In this document: piece by piece, positions 17,234-27,719 of the stretch
Numbering within the stretch: position 1 is the first letter of the stretch
Layout of the letters: every line of letters starts with the position of its first letter
Source of the DNA: Flavobacterium davisii
GTDB lineage: Bacteria; Bacteroidota; Bacteroidia; Flavobacteriales; Flavobacteriaceae
Assembly (NCBI RefSeq): GCF_019565505.1
Contig: NZ_CP067378.1
Coordinates: 2,170,001-2,234,000, forward strand
Length of the DNA: 64,000 bases
Reading direction: 5' to 3'
Notes under the pieces: model-generated
Database searches by the model: none
The model's input: only the letters and a program-made list of their open reading frames with translations
What the model was told of the DNA's origin: nothing
Program-made: the position numbers and the translations under genes

Positions 17234-18675
17234 ATGAACGTATCATTTTTACTTGTTTTATTATTATTCGGATCAGTTGCCACTTATTTATCAGGAAATA
17301 AGTTCGCAAAGAGTGTAGCCCTTATCGTTAGTTTAGCTGCCACCGTATTCTCTTTTTATACCTTGAATGTTTTTCAAAGTGCTAGTAATCCTAGTTTTAT
17401 TCATCAATGGATTGAATATCCTAATATATATGTAGCGTTAAAAGTAGATGGTTTATCTCTGGCTATGATCTTGTTGTCAACGATACTTACCACAATAATA
17501 ATTTACACATCTTTTGGAAATTCATTTGGAAATAGTAAAGTATTCTATTCCCTAATAGTTTTTATGAATTTTGCGATGGTCGGAACTTTTTAAGTGTAGA
17601 CGGATTAGTGTATTATATTTTTTGGGAGTTAGCCTTATTGCCTATCTATTTTATTGCCTTATTATGGGGAAATGGAGATTTAGAGGAGCGTAAACGTGCT
17701 ATTATGAAGTTTTTTGTATTTACACTAGCAGGTTCGCTATTTATGTTAGCCGCTTTTGTGTATTTATTTCAAAAGGCAGGCTCTCTATTATTAGTAGATT
17801 TATATGCTATTCAGTTAACAGAAACAGAGCAATTATGGATATTTTCAGGTTTCTTTTTAGCGTACGCTATTAAAATTCCTATTTTTCCATTTCACACATG
17901 GCAAGCCAATACATATCAAAAAGCACCAGCTGTTGGCACAATGCTATTATCAGGAATCATGCTAAAAATGGGATTATATAGTATTATACGTTGGCAATTA
18001 CCGTTAGCGCCATTAGCAGCTAAAAACTATATGAATGTATTTTTAGTATTGAGTATAATCGGGATAGTTTATGGTTCTGTAATTGCTTTAAAACAACGTA
18101 ACTTAAAAAAGTTATTAGCATATTCTTCATTAGCACACGTTGGATTAATAGCTGCTTCAATCTATACACTTTCTTTAGATGGATTAAGAGGAGCCGTCTT
18201 ACAAATGATTGCACATGGTTTTGTAGTAGTAGGTTTATTCTTTGCTGCTGAAGTTATAGAAAGACGTTTTAAAACCCAAGAAATTGCTGATATGGGAGGT
18301 ATTCGTATTCAAGACTCAAAATTTGCTTCTGTGTTTATGATTATAATGTTAGCATCAGTGGCATTACCTTCAACTTTTAATTTCATTGGTGAGTTTACAG
18401 CTTTGTATAGCTTGTATAATATAAATATTTGGTTTGCCGTAATTGCGGGAACAACGATCATTTTAGGAGCTTTTTATATGTTAAAAATGTTTCAAAATGT
18501 GATGTTAGGTGAAACAAATGTTAAAACTTTTGAAACTATAGACTCAAAAGAGATTACTGTTTTTATAATCTTGATTGCTTTTTTATTATTTTTTGGATTA
18601 TATCCAAAGCCAATCAGTGATTTAATCACGCCAGCATTAAAAGAAATCGTTTTAAAAATTAATATTATAAATTAA
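17234..18675 (+). CDS. nuoM: NADH-quinone oxidoreductase subunit M (one frameshift)
   Basis: Second antiporter-like subunit, about 480 residues and 13-14 membrane segments. The break at 17587-17592 is a T-run one base short: GGA ACT TTT TTA AGT GTA GAC would join FAMVGTF to LSVDGLVYYIFWELALLPIYF, the family's conserved glutamate helix. Later motifs: AIKIPIFPFHTWQANTYQKAPAVGTMLLSGIMLKMG and KKLLAYSSLAHVG. The fragment boundary is inside a homopolymer, so I infer a sequencing error. Confidence 0.93.
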
Positions 18676-18736
18676 ATTGAGATTTTGAGATTATATTTTA
18701 AAATCTAGTTTCAAAAATCTTAAATCATTATTATAG

Positions 18737-20110
18737 ATGAATACATTAGTTGCTATATCAGGATTAGGAGTAATTGTCATGTTAGCTGAAATGCTAAATG
18801 CAAGGAAAGCTATTGTACCTATAACCATCGTTGGGTTATTAGCCATTTTAGGTTATAATATTTCTGAGTATAATCTTTTGGGAACTTACTTAAACAACAT
18901 GATGTTTGTTGACCGTTTTTCTGTCGCTTTTTCTAGCTTGTTTATTGTTATTGCCATTTTTCTTATTGCAATGGGAGGTGAATTTTATAAAGAAAAAATG
19001 TCTAGAATTTCGGACTTTGTTTCTATAAAAGTTTTTCTCTTGGCAGGAGGGGTAGCCATGGTATCTTTTGGAAATTTAGCGATGTTTTTTTTAGGAATAG
19101 AAGTACTTTCTATTTCATTATATGTTTTAGCTGCAAGTAATCGTTTAAATTTACGTAGCAATGAAGCAGGAATGAAGTATTTTTTGATGGGTGCATTTGC
19201 TTCAGGTGTTATATTGTTTGGTATTACTTTAATTTATGGCGCTACAGGAAGTTTTGATTTACAAACAATTTATCAAATAGTGCATACTACAACTTATCCT
19301 CAATGGTATAATATAGGTTTGCTATTTTTGTTAATAGGAATGCTGTTTAAAGTAGCAGCTGTGCCTTTCCATCTTTGGTCACCTGATGTTTATGAAGGTT
19401 CACCTACACTTACAACAGCAACTATGGCAACTTTAGCAAAAGTGATTTCTTTGGCAACTCTATTAAAATTAACTACGATATTAGTTCCCTTTCAAACCTA
19501 TCAATTTCAATTATTAATTGTAGTAATTTCTATATTGTCTATGATAGTAGGAAATTTAATGGCATTACGTCAAAATAATGTTAAACGCATGTTAGCTTTT
19601 TCAGGAATATCACATGCAGGTTTTATGTTAATGACTTTACTCATTACCAATTTAGCAGCCAATATGTTGTTTTATTATGCAGCTGCTTATGCCATTTCAG
19701 GATTAGCTATTTTTACTGTGGTTTTATATGTTACAAAAGATAAAGAAAATGAAACTATTGATCTTTTTAATGGTTTAGCAAAAACACATCCTATTGCGGC
19801 ATTAGTTGTAACTACATCATTACTTTCCATGGCAGGAATTCCTATTTTTTCTGGTTTTTTTGCTAAGTTTTTCTTGTTTAATCAAATTATGAACTCTGGT
19901 TGGATAGTGTTAGTTATAGCGGCTATTATAGCGTCTATAATAAGTGTAGGGTACTATTTTAGATTAATTTTAGTTATGTACACAAAAATGCCATATAATG
20001 AAGAAAAAGCTAAAATGCCTGTCGTTTATTTAGTGTTAGGCATCATAGGTTTAATAGCTAATTTGATGATTGGTTTCTTTCCAAATGCCTTGTTATATGT
20101 AATAAGATAA
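18737..20110 (+). CDS. nuoN: NADH-quinone oxidoreductase subunit N
   Basis: Third antiporter-like subunit, 457 residues, intact. Seen: FLGIEVLSISLYVLAASNR (with the conserved Glu), AVPFHLWSPDVYEGSPTLTTATMATLAKV, NNVKRMLAFSGISHAGF and SMAGIPIFSGFFAKFFLF. Last gene of the nuo operon; a strong terminator follows. Confidence 0.96.
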   Translation: MNTLVAISGLGVIVMLAEMLNARKAIVPITIVGLLAILGYNISEYNLLGTYLNNMMFVDRFSVAFSSLFIVIAIFLIAMGGEFYKEKMSRISDFVSIKVFLLAGGVAMVSFGNLAMFFLGIEVLSISLYVLAASNRLNLRSNEAGMKYFLMGAFASGVILFGITLIYGATGSFDLQTIYQIVHTTTYPQWYNIGLLFLLIGMLFKVAAVPFHLWSPDVYEGSPTLTTATMATLAKVISLATLLKLTTILVPFQTYQFQLLIVVISILSMIVGNLMALRQNNVKRMLAFSGISHAGFMLMTLLITNLAANMLFYYAAAYAISGLAIFTVVLYVTKDKENETIDLFNGLAKTHPIAALVVTTSLLSMAGIPIFSGFFAKFFLFNQIMNSGWIVLVIAAIIASIISVGYYFRLILVMYTKMPYNEEKAKMPVVYLVLGIIGLIANLMIGFFPNALLYVIR

Positions 20111-20125
20111 AAAAATAATATTTTT

Positions 20126-20166
20126 AAAAAGGGAGATGTTTAAATTTTTAAATATCTCCCTTTTTT
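20126..20166. terminator. Bidirectional terminator between nuoN and the SPOR gene
   Basis: AAAAAGGGAGAT and ATCTCCCTTTTT form a long stem around an AT-rich loop, with A-run upstream and T-run downstream, so it can stop both the rightward nuo transcript and the leftward SPOR transcript. Confidence 0.85.
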
Positions 20167-20182
20167 ATTTATAACTGAATTA

Positions 20183-20572
20183 TTACTTGTTCGGTTTGAT
20201 TAGAAACGCATTAGGGTATTTTTTCTTTAACTCTAATAGTTTTTTTTCAGCTTCTATTCGTGTTCTAAAATTACCAATCCAAACTTTATAAATAGGAGTA
20301 TGAAATACAATAGTTCCGTCTAAATTTCTATTGTTTTTACGAAATTCAATCAATGTTTTTTTAGCCTCTTCATTTTCTCCTGTGAAAATTTGAATTTTGA
20401 AATAATCATAAAGAGGAATATTGTTGTTTATTTTTCTTTTTTCATTTAAAAGTTGTTCAAATCTGGGATCTTGCTGAATGTTTTTTTGCGCATTTTGCGC
20501 GCTTATATTGATGCTGAAAAAAGAAGAAATGTAAATGTAAAACGCAGATTTACAAAATGTTAAAATATTCAT
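20183..20572 (-). CDS. Secreted SPOR-domain protein
   Basis: A 129-residue protein from the ATG at 20570-20572, giving a good signal peptide ending INISAQ; an in-frame ATG 39 bases further upstream would add MNYTLHLLKKSFI. The C-terminal half is a SPOR fold: YDYFKIQIFTGENEEAKKTL at about residues 50-70 and YKVWIGNFRTRIEAEKKLLELKKKYPNAFLI at the end. SPOR domains bind denuded peptidoglycan glycan strands, usually at the septum, so a periplasmic cell-wall role is likely. Isolated between the nuo and act operons. Confidence 0.82.
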   Translation of the reverse strand: MNILTFCKSAFYIYISSFFSINISAQNAQKNIQQDPRFEQLLNEKRKINNNIPLYDYFKIQIFTGENEEAKKTLIEFRKNNRNLDGTIVFHTPIYKVWIGNFRTRIEAEKKLLELKKKYPNAFLIKPNK

Positions 20573-20674
20573 AATAAATGATTTTTTAAGCAAATGTAAG
20601 GTATAATTCAAAAATAAAGCCTTTTAAATTATTTAGAACAATTATAAATTAATATTTAAGATATATTTAAGGTT

Positions 20675-20703
20675 TTGAGAATACTTCATAAGTCGTATTT
20701 TTG
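20675..20703 (+). promoter_or_regulatory. Probable promoter of the act-cox operon
   Basis: TTG at 20675-20677, 18 bases, then TATTTTTG at 20696-20703, matching TAnnTTTG. About 85 bases of leader precede actA. Confidence 0.6.
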
Positions 20704-20788
20704 TCGGAGTTTTTTAAATGGTGTATTGTATTCAGTGCAATTTGTACTGTAGAGAATATACCAAATTTAGATGATAACCATTTAATTT

Positions 20789-22123
20789 ATGAAAAAGGTG
20801 GGAAACCATAAATCGTTTTTAAGAGTAGTAGCGTTAAATCTAGCGTTTCTATTATCTGTTTCTTTAAGTTCTTTTGCTCAAGAACCTGCTGCTTCAGCTC
20901 CAGCTGATGCTGCTGCGGCTCCAGCTGCTGCCGGAGATGCTGCTGCGGGGAAGGCTTTGTTTAACGCAAATTGTGCAGCTTGTCACAAGTTAGATGCTAA
21001 AATGACAGGTCCGGCGCTTCGTGGTGTTGCGGAACGTCGTGATAGAGCTTGGTTAGGACAGTGGATTAGAAATTCAAAAGGTTTAATTGCATCAGGAGAT
21101 GCTGATGCTGTGAAAGTTTTTGAGGAGTTTAATAAGGTTCCTATGACAGCCTTTCCTCAGTTATCAGATGCTGATATCGATAACATTATAGCCTATACTT
21201 CAGAGCCTAAAGAAGAAGTGAAAGCATCAGTAGCTGGTTCAGTTGCTAATGGTCAAAGTGCTGATTCTTCCGGTGTTTCTAACAATGTTGTGTTAGGGTT
21301 GTTAGCTGTTGTGTTAGCGGTTTTAGTAGGTATGTTGTACATGGTTTACAATACTTTACGTAAAATTTCTGCTGCTAATGGAGTAGAAGTTAAAGATCGT
21401 AAGTTAAGTTTGTTGCCTTTATGGAAATCGTTTGCTAGAAATCAATTCTTAGTGTTGGTGTCTACTATCTTATTGATTTTGGTAAGTGCTTATTTTGCTT
21501 ATGGTTATTTAATGCAAGTAGGTGTAGATCAGGATTATGCTCCAATTCAACCTATTCATTACTCACACAAAATTCACGCAGGTGATAATGGTATCGACTG
21601 TAAGTACTGTCACTCTGCGGCTCGTACGAGTAAAAATGCTGGTATTCCGTCATTAAACGTTTGTATGAATTGTCATAAAAACATCTCTGAATTCCAAGGG
21701 GATAAAGATTCTACCTATGTAGAATATACTAAGGAGTTCTATACTGCAGAAATTCAGAAATTATACGATGCAGTAGGATGGGATAAAACGGCTCAAAAAT
21801 ATACAGGTAAACAAAAACCTGTTAAATGGGTTAGAATTCATAACTTACAAGATTTCGTATACTTTAATCACTCTCAACACGTTTCTGTTGCTGGTATCGA
21901 GTGTCAAAAATGTCATGGTCCTGTTGAGACTTTCGAAATAATGAAGCAATATTCTCCATTAACTATGGGATGGTGTGTAAATTGTCACCGTGAAACAGCT
22001 GTTAAAGTAGAAGGAAATGCCTACTATGAGAAAATCCATGCAGAACTTTCTAAAAAATATGGTGTAGACAAATTGACAGCTGCACAAATGGGAGGTTTAG
22101 AATGTGGTAAATGTCACTACTAA
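20789..22123 (+). CDS. actA: Alternative complex III subunit A, multiheme cytochrome c
   Basis: Membrane-anchored cytochrome of the quinol:cytochrome c oxidoreductase ACIII, 444 residues. A signal peptide ending SSFAQ and an Ala/Pro-rich linker come first, then a class I cytochrome c domain (CAACHKLDAKMTGPALRGV), a membrane segment (VVLGLLAVVLAVLVGMLYMVY), a second membrane segment (LVLVSTILLILVSAYFAYGY), and a cytochrome c3-like domain with CKYCH, CMNCH, CQKCH, CVNCH and CGKCH. That makes six CxxCH heme sites. First gene of the operon. Confidence 0.93.
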   Translation: MKKVGNHKSFLRVVALNLAFLLSVSLSSFAQEPAASAPADAAAAPAAAGDAAAGKALFNANCAACHKLDAKMTGPALRGVAERRDRAWLGQWIRNSKGLIASGDADAVKVFEEFNKVPMTAFPQLSDADIDNIIAYTSEPKEEVKASVAGSVANGQSADSSGVSNNVVLGLLAVVLAVLVGMLYMVYNTLRKISAANGVEVKDRKLSLLPLWKSFARNQFLVLVSTILLILVSAYFAYGYLMQVGVDQDYAPIQPIHYSHKIHAGDNGIDCKYCHSAARTSKNAGIPSLNVCMNCHKNISEFQGDKDSTYVEYTKEFYTAEIQKLYDAVGWDKTAQKYTGKQKPVKWVRIHNLQDFVYFNHSQHVSVAGIECQKCHGPVETFEIMKQYSPLTMGWCVNCHRETAVKVEGNAYYEKIHAELSKKYGVDKLTAAQMGGLECGKCHY

Positions 22124-22156
22124 TAATTTATTAAGAAGCTAATTTTTATATATAAT

Positions 22157-25100
22157 ATGTCATCAAACAAAAAATACTGGAAAAGTGTTGAAGAGCTAAA
22201 CGAAAATAGCTCTATTGTTGAGACGCTTAGAAATAACGAGTTTGTTGAAGAGATTCCAACAGATGAGTTTTTAGGTGATGCTGCTTCGTTAGCATCTTCT
22301 AATACAACACGTCGTGATTTTCTTAAGTATGTGGGATTCAGTACAGCTGCTGCAACACTAGCTGCTTGTGAAGGTCCGGTACATAAGTCAATTCCTTATG
22401 TAGTTCAACCTGAGGAAATCATTCCCGGAATTGCAGATTATTATGCAACTTCATTCTCGGATGGTTTTGATTTCGCTAATATCTTAGTTAAGACTCGTGA
22501 AGGTCGTCCTATTAAGATTGAAAATAACAAAATGGAAGGAGCAAACTTCCATGCTAATGCTCGTGTTCATGCGTCTGTGTTATCTTTGTACGATAGCCTA
22601 CGTCTCAAAAATTCGAAAATAGCAGGGAAAGACTCTTCTTGGGCTGAAGCAAATGCTATGATTAAAGCGAGTATTGCTGAAGCAAAAACGAAAGGAGGTA
22701 AAGTTGTTTTATTAACGAATACTTCTGCTTCTTCATCTACAGATCGTTTAATTAGTCAATTCTTAGCAGCTAATACAAATGCGAAGCACGTAGTATATGA
22801 TGCAGTCTCTTCATCAGAAGCTTTAGATGCCTTTCAGATGATTTACGGCGAAAGAGCTTTAGCAGATTATGATTTTTCAAAAGCTAATGTAATTGTTTCC
22901 GTAGGTGCTGATTTCTTAGGTGATTGGCAAGGTGGTGGTTTTGATGCTGGTTATGCTCAAGGTCGTATCCCTCAAAATGGTAAAATGTCGAAACATTACC
23001 AGTTTGAAGCTAATATGACATTGTCTGGTGCTGCTGCTGATAAGCGTGTTCCTATGACTGTGGCGCAACAAAAGCAAGCTTTAGTACAAATTTATAACAT
23101 CGTTACTGGTGCTACCGTAAGTGTTGCAAGTAATCCTGAAGTAGCAAAAGCAGCGCAACAATTAAAAGCGGCTGGTACTAAAGGTGTTTTAGTTTGTGGA
23201 ATTGATGATAAAAATGCCCAATTATTAGTATTAGCGATTAACCGTGCTCTATCAAGTGAAGCTTTCATTACAGGAAATACACGTCAGATCCGTAAAGGAA
23301 ATAATGCCGATGTTAAGCAATTAATTGCTGATATGAATGCAGGAGTTATTCATACTTTAATCATGAATAACGTTAATCCTGTTTATACTTTACCAAATAC
23401 TAAAGAATTTACAGAAGCATTAAAAAAAGTAAAGTTAGCTGTTAGTTTCACAATGAAAGAAGATGAAACAGCTTTAGCTTCTACTATTGCTGTAGCTATA
23501 CCTCATTATTTAGAATCTTGGGGTGATGTAAGCATTGTGAAAGGGAGCTACGCTATCACACAGCCTACTATCCGTCCATTGTTTGATACAGTTCAATTTC
23601 AAGATGCTTTATTATCTTGGATAGGAAATGGTCAATCATACTACGATTATATCCGTGGCGCTTATGCTGGTGCTAAAACTTGGAACCAATTAGTTCATGA
23701 TGGAGTTGAATTTACAGCTCTGCCATCTGCTTCAGGTACAAGTGCTGATTTCAATGCAGCTGCAGTAGTTTTAGCTAATGCTAAATCAGCTGGTATGGAA
23801 TTAGTTTTATACACTAAAACGGGTATGGGTGATGGACAACAAGCTAACAACCCTTGGTTACAAGAGTTTCCAGATCCAATTACACGTGCTTCTTGGGATA
23901 ACTATGTAACTATGTCTAAGGCTGATGCTGAAAAATTAGGTATTGAAAACTGGAATGTTGCAAACGGAGGTCTAAATGGACATACAGCTACTCTTACTGT
24001 AGGAGGTGTGAAGTTAGAAAATGTGCCAGTAATGATCCAGCCAGGCCAAGCTAAAGGAACTATCGGTTTAGCTTTAGGTTATGGACGAAAAGCTTCTTTA
24101 AAGAAGAAATGCAAGTAGGAGTTAATGCTTATCCTACTTACATGAATTTTAATACAGTACAAAATGTTTCTGTTGAAAAAGGAAATGATGAACATGAATT
24201 TGCTTGCGTACAGTTACAAAAAACTTTAATGGGTCGTAATGACATTATTAAAGAAACTACTTTAGAAATTTTTAATACAAAAGATGCTGCTGAATGGAAT
24301 GTAATGCCTGTAGTATCTTTAGATCATAAAGAAGTTCCTTCTACTTCGGTAGATTTATGGGAGTCTTTTGATAGAACAATTGGTCATCATTTTAATTTAT
24401 CTATCGATTTAAGTTCTTGTACAGGTTGTGGAGCATGTGTTATTGCATGTCATGCAGAAAACAACGTTCCAGTAGTAGGTAAATCAGAAGTAAGAAGAAG
24501 CCGTGATATGCACTGGTTACGTATCGACAGATACTATTCTTCTGAAACTACTTTTGAAGGCGATAATGAGAAAAAACATTCAGCTTCTGGATTATTAGAT
24601 TCAAGAAACAAATACATCGAGTTAGAATCTGCTTCAGAAAATCCTCAAGTAGTGTTCCAACCAGTAATGTGTCAGCACTGTAACCACGCTCCATGTGAAA
24701 CTGTATGTCCAGTTGCGGCTACTTCTCATGGTCGTCAAGGTCAAAATCACATGGCATATAACCGTTGTGTGGGTACTCGTTACTGTGCAAACAACTGCCC
24801 TTATAAAGTGCGTCGTTTCAACTGGTTCTTATACAATAAAAATGAAGAGTTTAACTACCACATGAATGATGATTTAGGTCGTATGGCATTAAATCCAGAT
24901 GTAAACCTACGTTCTCGTGGAGTTATGGAAAAATGTTCAATGTGTATCCAAATGACTCAAGCTACTATCTTAAAAGCCAAAAATGAAGGACGTGTAATTC
25001 AAGATGGTGAATTCCAAGTAGCATGCTCAAATGCATGTACATCTGGTGCTATGGTATTTGGTGATGTAAATGATAAAAATTCTCAAGTTGCTAAATTAGC

Positions 25101-25182
25101 AGCAGGAGAACGTTCTTACCATTTATTAGAACATATTGGAACACAGCCAAATGTGGTTTACCAAGTTAAAGTTAGAAATTAA
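22157..25182 (+). CDS. actB: Alternative complex III subunit B, iron-sulfur/molybdopterin-like (one frameshift)
   Basis: Large periplasmic subunit, about 1008 residues once joined. It has a twin-arginine signal (NTTRRDFLKYVGFSTAAATLA), a molybdopterin-oxidoreductase-like domain that in this family carries no cofactor, then ferredoxin-type motifs in the C-terminal third: CTGCGACVIACHAE, CQHCNHAPCETVCPVAAT, CVGTRYCANNCPYK and CSMCIQMTQ. The break at about 24100-24108 is an A-run one base short: TTA AAA GAA GAA ATG CAA GTA GGA restores ASLKEEMQVGVNAYPTYM. I infer a homopolymer error. It follows actA by 33 bases. Confidence 0.93.
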
Positions 25183-25208
25183 TATTAATTGAAATAAGAT
25201 AAAGGATT

Positions 25209-26614
25209 ATGTCGTCTCATTACGAAGCACCTATCAGAAAGCCTTTAGTACTTGGTAGCAAAAGCTACCATGATGTAACGGTAGACGTAGCTCGTCCTGT
25301 AGAAGGAAAAGCGAATAAACAATGGTGGACAGTATTTTATATCGCATTAGCTATGTTCCTTTGGGGAGCTAGCTGTATGCTATACACTATAACCGAAGGT
25401 ATTGGTACCGGGGTTTAAATAAAACAGTAGGTTGGGCATGGGATATTACCAACTTTGTATGGTGGGTAGGTATCGGTCACGCAGGTACACTAATTTCAGC
25501 TGTATTGTTATTATTCCGTCAAAAATGGAGAATGGCTATTAACCGTTCTGCTGAAGCAATGACTATTTTCTCAGTAGTTCAAGCAGGTCTATTTCCTATT
25601 ATTCACATGGGACGTCCATGGTTAGGTTATTGGGTGTTGCCTATTCCGAACCAATTTGGTTCGTTGTGGGTTAATTTCAACTCGCCTTTATTATGGGACG
25701 TATTCGCAATTTCAACGTATTTATCAGTGTCATTAGTTTTCTGGTGGACTGGTTTATTACCTGACTTTGCTATGTTACGTGACCGTGCAGTAACGCCATT
25801 TACAAAACACATTTACTCTATATTATCTTTCGGATGGTCGGGTAGAGCAAAAGACTGGCAACGTTTTGAAGAGGTTTCTCTTGTATTAGCTGGTTTAGCT
25901 ACTCCATTAGTACTTTCGGTACACACTATCGTATCATTCGACTTCGCTACTTCGGTTATTCCGGGATGGCATACAACTATCTTACCTCCGTACTTCGTTG
26001 CGGGTGCGATTTTCTCTGGATTCGCCATGGTAAATACGTTACTTATCATCATGAGAAAAGTATCGAACTTAGAAGATTATATTACTATCCAACACATCGA
26101 GTTAATGAATATCGTTATCATGATTACAGGTTCAATCGTAGGTTGTGCCTATATCACGGAGTTATTCGTTGCTTGGTATTCAGGAGTTGAATACGAACAA
26201 TACGCATTCTTAAACCGTGCTACAGGTCCTTACTGGTGGTCATATTGGGCGATGATGACTTGTAACGTGTTTTCTCCACAGTTCATGTGGTTCAAGAAAT
26301 TAAGAACGAGTATCATGTTCTCATTCATCATCTCTATAGTTGTAAACATAGGTATGTGGTTTGAACGTTTCGTAATCATCGTAACATCATTACACCGTGA
26401 TTATTTACCATCTTCATGGACAATGTTCTCACCAACATTTGTAGATATAGGTATCTTCGTAGGTACAATTGGTTTCTTCTTTGTATTGTTCTTATTGTAT
26501 TCAAGAACATTCCCTGTAGTAGCTCAAGCAGAGGTTAAAACTATCTTGAAAACTTCAGGTGATAACTACAAAGCTGATAGAGAAAAAAAGGGTCATAATC
26601 ACGATAATCACTAA
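25209..26614 (+). CDS. actC: Alternative complex III subunit C, NrfD-like membrane protein (one frameshift)
   Basis: Integral membrane quinol-binding subunit of the NrfD/PsrC type, about 468 residues, with the repeated segments [38 protein letters not shown] and so on. The first 70 residues (ending EGIGT) and the rest lie in different frames. At 25408-25411 GGTACCGGGGTTTAAAT lacks one base: GGT ACC TGG GGT TTA AAT gives [14 protein letters not shown]. This is another T missing from CCTGG. The C-terminus is His-rich (KKGHNHDNH). Confidence 0.93.
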
Positions 26615-26620
26615 TAAGTC

Positions 26621-27144
26621 ATGAGTCATAAAGTTATACATGCACTATATAATGATGATGATGTCTTAATGGATGCTGTAAAAGCTACCCGTAAAGCACA
26701 CCACCATATCGAAGAAGTCTATACTCCATTCCCGGTTCACGGTTTAGATAAAGCAATGGGGTTAGCACCTACAAGAATTGCTATTGCAGCATTCTTATAT
26801 GGATGTACTGGTTTATCATTTGCCACTTGGTTATTAAATAATATTATGATTAATGATTGGCCTCAAGATATTGGAGGTAAACCAAGTTTTGCATTTTATC
26901 AAAATATGCCAGCTTTTGTGCCGGTAATGTTTGAAGAAACTGTATTTTTGCAGCCCATTTAATGGTAATTACTTTTTATATGAGAAGTAAATTATGGCCA
27001 TTTAAAGAAGCTGAAAATCCAGATGTACGTACAACAGATGACCACTTTCTAATGGAGGTTGCTGTTAATAATAATGAAGACGAATTAACTTCTTTCTTAC
27101 AAAGCACAGGTGCTGTGGAAGTAAAAGTGGTAGAAAAGCATTAA
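26621..27144 (+). CDS. actD: Alternative complex III subunit D (one frameshift)
   Basis: Small membrane subunit of ACIII (DUF3341 type), about 174 residues, two membrane segments. Conserved start HALYNDDDVLMDAVKATR with YTPFPVHGLDKAMGL. The break is a T-run at 26945-26949 one base short: GTA TTT TTT GCA GCC CAT TTA ATG joins TVFFAAHLMVITFYMRSKLWPF. The second part contains the expected DNPRTTDDHF-like motif as NPDVRTTDDHFLMEV. Six bases after actC. Confidence 0.92.
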
Positions 27145-27151
27145 TAAAATT

Positions 27152-27700
27152 ATGAGAAGAGTAGTATATTCCTTAACAGCAATAATGGGGTTATCTTCAT
27201 TACTGTTTTCATGTAAAAGTGATGATAAGCCAAACTATCAGTTTTTTCCAAACATGTATGAGTCTGTAGCTTACGAGACTTATTCAGAATCAAATGCTTT
27301 TAAAAATGGTAAAGAAGGACAGTTGCCAGCTCAAGGTACAATCAAGAGAGGCTTTGTTCCTTATGAGTTGCCAAATACTCCAGCTGGGTATGAAGCATCT
27401 AAAGCAATGAAGTCACCTTTGGATTCTTCTGCTGTCAATATCGAAAAAGGTAAAGAATTATTTGATATTTACTGTATCTCCTGTCATGGTGAAAAAGGAG
27501 ATGGTAAAGGTAAATTAGTTCAAAGAGAAAAGTTCTTAGGGGTACCTAGTTATAAAGACCGTGCTATTACAGTAGGTAGCGTTTTTCACGTAGAAACCTA
27601 TGGTTTAAATGCAATGGGTTCACATGCTAATCAATTGAATAAAAAAGAAAGATGGCAAGTGGCTGAGTACGTAATGAAACTTAAGTCTGAATTAAAATAA
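27152..27700 (+). CDS. actE: Alternative complex III subunit E, monoheme cytochrome c lipoprotein
   Basis: A 182-residue lipoprotein: signal with lipobox ending LLFSC, the conserved MYESVAYETYSE segment, and a class I cytochrome c domain with CISCHGEKGDGKGKLV and a C-terminal Met region (YGLNAMGSHANQL). It passes electrons from ACIII towards cytochrome oxidase. Confidence 0.94.
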   Translation: MRRVVYSLTAIMGLSSLLFSCKSDDKPNYQFFPNMYESVAYETYSESNAFKNGKEGQLPAQGTIKRGFVPYELPNTPAGYEASKAMKSPLDSSAVNIEKGKELFDIYCISCHGEKGDGKGKLVQREKFLGVPSYKDRAITVGSVFHVETYGLNAMGSHANQLNKKERWQVAEYVMKLKSELK

Positions 27701-27719
27701 TAAAATACGCGATTGAGTT